This document shows positions 1 to 5,353 of a stretch of 5,975 nt of DNA, in pieces (position 1 is the first letter of the stretch; every line of letters starts with the position of its first letter). Position numbers and translations under genes: made by a program. The notes under the pieces were generated by a model that saw only the letters and a program-made list of their open reading frames with translations, had not been told where the DNA came from and ran no database searches. Source of the stretch: an uncultured Sphingomonadaceae bacterium (lineage in GTDB: Bacteria > Pseudomonadota > Alphaproteobacteria > Sphingomonadales > Sphingomonadaceae); NCBI GenBank assembly GCA_937920575.1, contig CAKZSF010000221.1:1-5975 (forward strand). Reading direction: 5' to 3'.

Positions 1-998
1 GTGATGCCGATATGGGGATGCCCCTGATCATCGAGCGTGACCGATGCGTTGAAAGACCAAAGCTCACCCGATTTCGCGACCAGCGCCTTGTCCTCGGCCA
101 CTTCGCGCGTCAGCGGCATGGGCAGCTGTTCACCCTCGACATTGCGCCAACTGCCATCGCCAGTATCAAAGACCATGTAGAACAGGTCCTGCCGGTTGGC
201 GGTGTGGCCGCGTGCATCAGGCGCCCCTGCCCCATCCCAGCAGAGATGGTAATCAAAGCTGACGATGATCTCATCACCTTGCCCCTTGGTCACATAGGGA
301 TACCAGCTGTCGACTGCCTGCAGATCGGTGCGGCGCTTGTGCTTCAGGAAGGACACAGGTTCGCCAAATGTGCGGCCATTGTCGGTTGATTTATGATAGA
401 CCCAATCGCTGCGATGGGCGCCATGGCGATAGAACAGGTAGATATCGCCATTATCCATCTTCACCACCTGATTATAGGTGCCAAAAGGCGGGATTGTGTC
501 CAGCTCTTCCCACTCAGTGATGTCATACGGACGCTTGGAAACGACATGCTTATTCTCACCATAGTGGTGATTGCCGAGCGGGTTCTTGCCCAACTCGGGC
601 GTCCCGCCATGTCCGCCGAAAAAGATATGGATGTACCCGGCATCATCGATGATCAGGGTCGGTTTGCCGTGATTGTCGATTTTGCGGGTGGGGTCTTTGC
701 CCATCGCGCTGACACCGGCTTTGAACGGTCCGCTCCATTTGCCGGTTTCGTGATTGTATGATGCCACATAGGGATCTTCAAGCGGGCCCTGATAGCTCAC
801 ATAAGTGATGCCGTCCTTATGCTCTCCGGCAGGGTGCTGAACCACGGCAACCGCATTGCCCAAACCGTTCTCGGCGAAATGATCAGTCTGCTTCGCCGTC
901 GCTGCAGACGCCGTTTGTGGGTCGTTAGCGCCGCTGCATCCGGCAAGCCCCACCGTGCCAAATGCGAACGCAGCTGCCAGAAGAAGAGAGTGTTTCAT
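1..998 (-). CDS. BNR_4-family polysaccharide lyase lipoprotein, probable PL25-type ulvan lyase (3' end cut by window)
   Basis: Encodes the first 332 residues; the C-terminal part lies beyond base 1. Residues 1-21 form a lipoprotein signal with lipobox LAGC and lipidated Cys21 followed by Ser, which suggests outer-membrane sorting. Residues about 105-220 match the BNR_4 beta-propeller pattern: a DNH motif, GYIHIFFGGHGG (121-132), a TY-N segment at 174-176, GDIYLFYRHG (184-193) and STDNGRTFGEP. His110, His130, Tyr175 and Arg191 have the same relative spacing (20, 45, 16) as the catalytic His/His/Tyr/Arg of the PL25 ulvan lyase PLSV_3936 as I remember them. His195, His251, Cys253 and His265 could form the structural zinc site known in PL24/PL25 enzymes. 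Such lyases cleave rhamnose-3-sulfate-(1,4)-uronate bonds by beta-elimination. The ATG at 998 has an AAGG Shine-Dalgarno (1008-1011) 9 nt upstream and lies 23 bp after the GH105 stop, so the two are probably cotranscribed. The fold family is fairly certain; the ulvan substrate is inferred. Confidence 0.75.
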   Translation of the reverse strand, partial: MKHSLLLAAAFAFGTVGLAGCSGANDPQTASAATAKQTDHFAENGLGNAVAVVQHPAGEHKDGITYVSYQGPLEDPYVASYNHETGKWSGPFKAGVSAMGKDPTRKIDNHGKPTLIIDDAGYIHIFFGGHGGTPELGKNPLGNHHYGENKHVVSKRPYDITEWEELDTIPPFGTYNQVVKMDNGDIYLFYRHGAHRSDWVYHKSTDNGRTFGEPVSFLKHKRRTDLQAVDSWYPYVTKGQGDEIIVSFDYHLCWDGAGAPDARGHTANRQDLFYMVFDTGDGSWRNVEGEQLPMPLTREVAEDKALVAKSGELWSFNASVTLDDQGHPHIGI

Positions 999-1021
999 AT
1001 GTTTAGGCCTTGCGTGGTGGT

Positions 1022-2230
1022 TCAAAGCATTTCCGATGCGAACAGCAACATACCGCCGGTTGCGTAAAGCTGGCTGGTGTCGGCATCGGTGGTTTGCGGG
1101 TCTTTCCCAATCTGCTGAACCCAGCCGACTCTGCCGCTATCTGTGGTCGCCCTGCGCATCGCATCCCACGCCTTGTCACGAGCGGTTTCATAGTGTGCGC
1201 CCTCGATCATGCCATTGTTGAGACCCCATGCCAGACCAAAGCCGAAGAAGGCCGTGCCGCTCGTTTCGGGATTGGTCAGATATTCCGCATCCATCAGCGA
1301 TGTCGGCCAATAACCGTCTGCGCGCTGGATCTCGACCAGTTTGGCGGCAAGCGTCTTGTACGTCTTCACCATCAAAGCGCGATCAGGATGATCGGCCGGC
1401 ATGTCCTCGATAAACCGAGCAAGGCCTGCAAACACCCATCCGTTGCCCCGGCTCCAGAACACCGGTTTGCCATTGGGGGTTTTCTCGTTGAAATACCGGC
1501 TGTCGCGGAACAGCAGGCCGGTCTTGGGGTCTTGCAGATATTCGATCACCGCGCGTGTTTCTTTGGCAGCGTAATCGAGATAGCGCGGATCGCCCGAAAC
1601 TTTGGTGGCCAGCGCCCATGCTGGCGGGGCCATGAAGATCGCATCGGCCCAACACCAGCGGCGCTGACAAGTACCCTCGGTGTGGCCATCTTCTGGCTCG
1701 ATGAATTCCAGGCTCATCGTGTAATTTTGGGCAATGATATGGTCGAACACCTTGATCGACTTCTTCATCAGCGCCGGATTCTCATCGCGCAAAGCAATCG
1801 CGCCATAGACTGCAGCAACCGCCTGATCGTCGCCGTGCCAAACGCGGTCGCCCAGCTCCAATCCGTTTTCGTAAGCGTATTGCCGCACACGGTTCAAAAG
1901 CTTCTCATCACCCAGTTTGGCAGCGTAGCGATCCAGCCCGATATAGAATGCCGCTTTTACCCAACCACGACCGTAAGAGCTTTCAGGAATCTTGCGGTCG
2001 AGGTAACTCATGTCCTCTTTCGCTTGCAGCTGCCACGCTGCGACCGCGCAACCGATTTCTTCAGCTGAGGCCCGTGTTGGCGCGACCAAAGCTGGCGCTC
2101 TCCACTGAGGGGCGACCGCGTCACAGGAACGCGCCTGACTCTCGCTCGCATGATCATCTGCCATGGCTGTACCCGCTCCACCCATCGCGAGTGCCAATGA
2201 TCCAAGTGCGGTCAAATAACGGAATTTCAT
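1022..2230 (-). CDS. Secreted GH105 unsaturated uronyl hydrolase
   Basis: A complete 402-residue glycoside hydrolase of the GH105/GH88-like (alpha/alpha)6-barrel type. These enzymes hydrate the 4,5-unsaturated uronic acid that polysaccharide lyases leave at the non-reducing end and release it. Residues 1-24 are a Sec signal peptide (MKFR, hydrophobic core, AMA cleavage before DDHA). Family signatures seen are WHGDDQAVAAVYGA (131-144, Asp134/Asp135), RWCWADAIFMAPP (191-203, Asp196 the likely catalytic acid, as in YteR-like WCD motifs), FWSRGNGWVFAGLARF (258-273) and ETSGTAFFGFGLAWGLNNG (322-340). Length is slightly above the roughly 370-residue family norm because of the signal peptide and a linker to about residue 60. 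ATG at 2230 is preferred over an in-frame GTG at 2245 because GGAG lies 9 nt before it and the signal peptide then has a normal n-region. It is first in a minus-strand transcript, 23 bp ahead of the ulvan-lyase-like gene, whose product would be its substrate. A periplasmic site is expected. Confidence 0.9.
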   Translation of the reverse strand: MKFRYLTALGSLALAMGGAGTAMADDHASESQARSCDAVAPQWRAPALVAPTRASAEEIGCAVAAWQLQAKEDMSYLDRKIPESSYGRGWVKAAFYIGLDRYAAKLGDEKLLNRVRQYAYENGLELGDRVWHGDDQAVAAVYGAIALRDENPALMKKSIKVFDHIIAQNYTMSLEFIEPEDGHTEGTCQRRWCWADAIFMAPPAWALATKVSGDPRYLDYAAKETRAVIEYLQDPKTGLLFRDSRYFNEKTPNGKPVFWSRGNGWVFAGLARFIEDMPADHPDRALMVKTYKTLAAKLVEIQRADGYWPTSLMDAEYLTNPETSGTAFFGFGLAWGLNNGMIEGAHYETARDKAWDAMRRATTDSGRVGWVQQIGKDPQTTDADTSQLYATGGMLLFASEML

Positions 2231-2239
2231 CGGGCTGCT

Positions 2240-2243
2240 CTCC
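2240..2243 (-). promoter_or_regulatory. Shine-Dalgarno GGAG of the GH105 gene
   Basis: GGAG on the minus strand lies 9 nt before ATG 2230. It overlaps the alternative in-frame GTG at 2245-2243, which has no comparable purine core at the right distance. This decides for the ATG start. Confidence 0.6.
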
Positions 2244-2258
2244 ACTTCTTTTCTCTCT

Positions 2259-2276
2259 GGCGCATTGTAGAGCGCC
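2259..2276. promoter_or_regulatory. Inverted repeat overlapping the GH105 -10 candidate, possible operator
   Basis: GGCGCATTGTAGAGCGCC has perfect 5-bp arms (2259-2263 and 2272-2276) around an 8-bp centre. The centre contains TACAAT on the minus strand, a 5/6 match to a -10 box, about 35 nt ahead of the GH105 start. A repressor bound here would block that promoter. A short GC-rich repeat can also arise by chance. Confidence 0.3.
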
Positions 2277-2304
2277 CTAACTGTATCTTGCCTTACCGGT
2301 TGGC

Positions 2305-2314
2305 GATTGCAATC
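2305..2314. promoter_or_regulatory. 10-bp perfect palindrome GATTGCAATC, possible operator
   Basis: GATTGCAATC is exactly self-complementary and overlaps the candidate -35 (TTGCAA) of the sulfatase promoter. Symmetry does not extend into the next three bases on each side. The position is suitable for a dimeric regulator acting in both directions, but there is only one copy in this gap. Confidence 0.25.
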
Positions 2315-2374
2315 CAGAAATGTTCATTTACGATCAAAAGCGCGCATGGGCAAGCAAGTGTGACGCCCAGCGCA

Positions 2375-2380
2375 AAGGAG
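2375..2380 (+). promoter_or_regulatory. Shine-Dalgarno AAGGAG of the sulfatase gene
   Basis: AAGGAG stands 9 nt before ATG 2390 and is the strongest ribosome binding site in the window. It fixes the start so that the protein opens directly with the twin-arginine signal, rather than at the upstream in-frame TTG at 2288, which would add 34 residues ahead of the signal. Confidence 0.75.
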
Positions 2381-2389
2381 AGGCAGAAT

Positions 2390-3811
2390 ATGGTTCGGGT
2401 GTCGCGCAGAGATTTTTCCATTGGTGCATTGCTGAGTGCGACCATGCTTTCCGGCTGTTTTAGAGCGGGCCAGATTGCTGGCACGACCGGAGCCAAGAAC
2501 CTGCTGCTGATCATCATTGATGATCTGAACGATTGGGTGACGGCATTGGGGGATCATCCCCAAGTACAAACGCCGCATATCGACGCGCTGGCTGCCTCTG
2601 GCACTGTGTTCACAAATGCGCATGCTCAGGCTCCGATTTGCGGGCCATCGCGCGCCAGTCTGTTTTCCGGCCTCTATCCCGCTCAAACAGGCATTTATGG
2701 ACAGATCAAGGATGCGGATCTGGGCCCCGCAGTCGCCGCCGCATCCCCAACTCTGCTGTTGCCGCAATATCTGCGCTCGCACGGCTTCTACACCGCCGGG
2801 CGCGGCAAAGTCTCGCATCAGGGTGGGCAAGAGGGGATGTTCGATGAATATCACCCCCGTTCTGAAAAGAATGGCGACTACGGCCCGAAACCGGACACGC
2901 GGATTAAGTGGGACAGCGATAAGACGCACACGGATTGGGGCGCCCACCCTGATACCGACGCAGAGATGATTGATCATATCACCGCCACATGGGGAGCGGA
3001 GTTCCTTCAGCGCGACCATTCGCAGCCCTTCATGCTCGCCCTGGGTTTCGTGCGCCCGCATGTGCCGTGGTACGTCCCTCAGCACTGGCTCGACAAATTT
3101 CCCTTGGACGATATCGAGATGCCCAAGTTGCGCGCCAACGATCTTGCAGATGTTCCGCAGGCGGCGCGCGATCTTACCGCTGTGCCGCAGATGCCAACGC
3201 TGGAATGGGCAATGGAGAACAAGGAGTGGCGACCGATCATGCAAGCCTATCTCGCTTCGATCGCGTTCGTGGATCACTGCGTTGGCATGGTGATGGAGAG
3301 CGTGCAGGCATCGGGCCGTGCCGACGATACGTTGGTCTGCCTTGCCTCTGACAATGGGTATCATCTGGGCGAGAAACAGCGCTTCGCCAAAATGTCTTTG
3401 TGGGAGCGGTCCACCCGCGTGCCCTTGATGTTTGCAGGGCCCGGCATTCGCCCACAGGTGATCACCGATCCTGTCGGTCTGATTGATATCTATCCCACTG
3501 CAATCGACATTCTGGGTCTACCAACGAATACCGAAAATGCAGGGAGAAGCCTCGCCCCGGTGCTGACCCAAGGGCAGGCTTTGCCGGTTGAACCACAAGT
3601 GTCCGTCTATGGTGAAGGCAATTACGCAGTCATCGACCCGAACCATCGCTATATCCGTTATGCCGACGGGTCAGAGGAGCTTTACGATCTGGAGAAGGAC
3701 CCGGATGAATGGGTCAATCTCGCCAATGATCAGAGCCTTGCCCCGGTCAAAGAAAGGCTGCGAACATACATTCCGGCCAATCCACGTGCCGACGTGATGA
3801 CTGGGCGTTAG
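2390..3811 (+). CDS. Formylglycine-dependent sulfatase, iduronate-2-sulfatase-like (S1_7-like), Tat-exported lipoprotein
   Basis: A complete 473-residue type I sulfatase that hydrolyses sulfate esters on carbohydrate. Residues 5-10 are SRRDFS, a twin-arginine motif, followed by a hydrophobic run and lipobox LSGC with Cys23, so it appears to be a Tat-exported lipoprotein. Calcium ligands Asp44/Asp45 lie in IIIDDLND, and Asp321/Asn322 in SDNGYHLGE. Cys84 in CGPSR is the residue converted to formylglycine. GRGKVSH (137-143), GFVRPHVPWYVP (219-230, His224) and RFAKMSLWERSTRVP (331-345, Lys334) supply the other active-site His/Lys positions. TPHIDALA and LYDLEKDPDEWVNLA (431-445) are typical family text. 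The overall pattern is closest to S1_7. Known ulvan clusters include S1_7 enzymes, so sulfated rhamnose or xylose is a reasonable substrate, but the exact sulfate position cannot be read here. It is divergent from GH105 and convergent with GH5, with 9 bp between stops. No defect is seen. Confidence 0.92.
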   Translation: MVRVSRRDFSIGALLSATMLSGCFRAGQIAGTTGAKNLLLIIIDDLNDWVTALGDHPQVQTPHIDALAASGTVFTNAHAQAPICGPSRASLFSGLYPAQTGIYGQIKDADLGPAVAAASPTLLLPQYLRSHGFYTAGRGKVSHQGGQEGMFDEYHPRSEKNGDYGPKPDTRIKWDSDKTHTDWGAHPDTDAEMIDHITATWGAEFLQRDHSQPFMLALGFVRPHVPWYVPQHWLDKFPLDDIEMPKLRANDLADVPQAARDLTAVPQMPTLEWAMENKEWRPIMQAYLASIAFVDHCVGMVMESVQASGRADDTLVCLASDNGYHLGEKQRFAKMSLWERSTRVPLMFAGPGIRPQVITDPVGLIDIYPTAIDILGLPTNTENAGRSLAPVLTQGQALPVEPQVSVYGEGNYAVIDPNHRYIRYADGSEELYDLEKDPDEWVNLANDQSLAPVKERLRTYIPANPRADVMTGR

Positions 3812-3820
3812 CGCGCTGGC

Positions 3821-5287
3821 TTACAAACCGTCGCGCCGCTGCGGAATTTGCGCCGGTGGTAGATCTTTCCAGATGCCCGCCGTCACCCGGACGTCGATTG
3901 GGCCAGCCGTGTTTGGCCAGCGCAAGACGAGAATTTGTTGCGCGCTTTCATCCCAGACGAAATCCGACAATTTGCTGCCCTCACCTGACCGCGCCACCCG
4001 GAAAGCTTCATCACTGCCCGGTGCATGCGTTAGCACAAGGCCGTTGCTCAAATGCAGCGAGAAACCATCGGGATAATGGCGGTTCGCCCCGACAAACAAT
4101 GAAGAAATGCCCTTGCTGTTATCCGGTGTGACTGTGGCGGAAAGCTCTCGCTGGGCAAAGTCATAGCGAAATCGCTCCAGGTCACCGGCAATCACTTTGG
4201 GATAGGGGCGCGCGATGATGTCGGTGATGTATTTGCGCTCCACCGTGCCGCGTGATTGGTTGTCTTGAAAGATTGCCCATGTTGACGGCCCGCCCGGCAG
4301 GAAGTTTTGATAGCGCGGATTGCCTAGGAACCACGCCTTGATCGTGCCCATGCCGGTTTCGTCGAAAATTTCAGCGGTGCGGATGTAGAAGCGTTGATAA
4401 TGCAGTTGATCCTCGACTGACGTGTCCGTCGACATCAGCGTCGGGAAACCCCACTCGCCCACCAGAATCGGCGCGTCGAGCAGCTCGGCCTCTCGTTCGA
4501 ACCGGCGCAGAATTGGTTCGATATAGTCGATCCGATCCTGATAGATGTGCGGCGCGAAGACTACATTGCCGCCTTTGATGGGGTTCTTAATCTCAGCATA
4601 TTGATTGAATTCAATCGCTTCGCCCTTGTTCATAAAAATTGTCTGACACAGGAACAGCTTGTCTGGATTGTAGGTGCGCCCTTCTGCAATCAGGCGCTCA
4701 TAATACGGAATTAGGAATCGCCGGGTCAGATCATCATATGAAATATCCATTGAAAGCTTGCGCGGTTCATTGACCAGATCATACCCAACAACATCGGGAT
4801 TATCGGCAAACCGATCCCACATAATGTGCCACGCCTTGGCGTAGTCATCTTGAATCCCATTCGTGTTGTTCCAGAATCCCTCCCACGAAAAATCGGGCAC
4901 GCCATACACCGTCATTTTGAAACTGGTGGTCATACCGGCATCGCTGCCCAGCTGGGTTAGACGCTCCAGCTTTTCAAGATAGGCAGGCTCGAATGTGGTT
5001 CCCGGCATCGTGCCAAACTTGCTGAGCTCAAGCCGTATCACTTGCGTGTTCGCGCCCATACGCGCCATGCGCCAATAGTCGCCTTCATCGAACATAACGG
5101 ATTGGCTGCCGTCGTTGGTGTTCACGACAAAGCCGCGCGGGATATAGTGGCGTCCGTCTGCGTCTCTCAGGCCATGCTTGATTTGGGCTTGTGCAGGGAC
5201 GGCGAGCATGGCCAGCAAGGCAATCATCAGGACACATATTGGCGTAAACCAGACGCCGGCATCTCGCTCCGCTTTCAGAATACTCAT
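3821..5287 (-). CDS. Secreted GH5 glycoside hydrolase with endoglycoceramidase-like architecture
   Basis: A complete 488-residue retaining glycosidase. Residues 1-35 are a Sec signal peptide with a long hydrophobic core and an AQA cleavage site. The (beta/alpha)8 GH5 domain spans about 37-350. Visible motifs are the N-terminal GLRDADGRHYIPRGF, Arg85 in TQVIRL, VVGYDLVNEP (166-175) with acid/base Glu174, PHIYQ (246-250, His247 and Tyr249) and LVGEWGF (275-281) with nucleophile Glu278. From about residue 360 a beta-rich domain starts with RPYPKVIAGDLERF and contains HYPDGFSLHL, resembling the C-terminal domain of endoglycoceramidase-type GH5 enzymes. ATG 5287 is chosen over an upstream in-frame TTG at 5317 because GAAGGG lies 6 nt before it. 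The gene lies 66 bp after the putative heparinase-like lyase gene, so cotranscription is plausible. GH5 is certain; the substrate is not. Ceramide glycans seem unlikely in this neighbourhood, whereas a beta-glucuronyl, beta-xylosyl or beta-glucosyl linkage of an algal polymer is possible. Confidence 0.88.
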   Translation of the reverse strand: MSILKAERDAGVWFTPICVLMIALLAMLAVPAQAQIKHGLRDADGRHYIPRGFVVNTNDGSQSVMFDEGDYWRMARMGANTQVIRLELSKFGTMPGTTFEPAYLEKLERLTQLGSDAGMTTSFKMTVYGVPDFSWEGFWNNTNGIQDDYAKAWHIMWDRFADNPDVVGYDLVNEPRKLSMDISYDDLTRRFLIPYYERLIAEGRTYNPDKLFLCQTIFMNKGEAIEFNQYAEIKNPIKGGNVVFAPHIYQDRIDYIEPILRRFEREAELLDAPILVGEWGFPTLMSTDTSVEDQLHYQRFYIRTAEIFDETGMGTIKAWFLGNPRYQNFLPGGPSTWAIFQDNQSRGTVERKYITDIIARPYPKVIAGDLERFRYDFAQRELSATVTPDNSKGISSLFVGANRHYPDGFSLHLSNGLVLTHAPGSDEAFRVARSGEGSKLSDFVWDESAQQILVLRWPNTAGPIDVRVTAGIWKDLPPAQIPQRRDGL

Positions 5288-5293
5288 CGCAAA

Positions 5294-5299
5294 CCCTTC
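5294..5299 (-). promoter_or_regulatory. Shine-Dalgarno GAAGGG of the GH5 gene
   Basis: GAAGGG on the minus strand lies 6 nt before ATG 5287. It supports this start rather than the in-frame TTG 30 bases upstream, which would place ten extra residues before the signal peptide. Confidence 0.6.
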
Positions 5300-5353
5300 G
5301 CTTTGTGAGCCTAGCAAATCGGGCGATGTTCCCCGACCGAACTGCCTCTGCTG

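Larger units (their letters stand above)
2231..2389. promoter_or_regulatory. Divergent intergenic control region between the GH105/lyase operon and the sulfatase gene
   Basis: This 159-bp gap separates two divergently transcribed genes and must carry both promoters. For the sulfatase, a weak sigma-70-like pair is visible on the plus strand: TTGCAA (2307-2312), 16 nt, TACGAT (2329-2334). For GH105, a TACAAT box on the minus strand (2269-2264) is a good -10 match, but no convincing -35 lies upstream. Two small palindromes (2259-2276 and 2305-2314) overlap these elements and could be operators that couple both directions. An upstream in-frame TTG at 2288 for the sulfatase has no ribosome binding site, so I treat this stretch as non-coding. 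Promoter calls are by eye and alphaproteobacterial promoters are degenerate. Confidence 0.45.

Noticed and set aside
12..761. Two consecutive plus-strand open frames (12-389 and 393-761)
   Set aside because: Both lie inside the minus-strand lyase gene, whose frame shows a lipoprotein signal and BNR_4 motifs over the full stretch.
1010..2068. Long plus-strand open frame (352 codons) opposite the GH105 gene
   Set aside because: It is the antisense shadow of a clear GH105 coding region. Its translation shows no recognisable domain, and it has no ribosome binding site.
2288..2389. N-terminal extension of the sulfatase from TTG 2288
   Set aside because: It would put 34 unlike residues before a Tat signal, which must be N-terminal, and no Shine-Dalgarno precedes it. 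ATG 2390 has AAGGAG.
2324..3364. Long minus-strand open frame (346 codons) opposite the sulfatase
   Set aside because: The sulfatase frame carries all family motifs on the plus strand. The antisense product is His/Arg-rich nonsense without domain features.
3811..3836. GCGCG / CGCGC inverted repeat at the sulfatase-GH5 junction
   Set aside because: A five-pair stem across a 16-nt loop, partly inside the GH5 coding end and without a T-run; expected by chance in GC-rich sequence.
5319..5336. Small hairpin TCGGG / CCCGA between the putative lyase gene and GH5
   Set aside because: Only five base pairs with an 8-nt loop and no T-run; too weak to call a terminator or an operon boundary.
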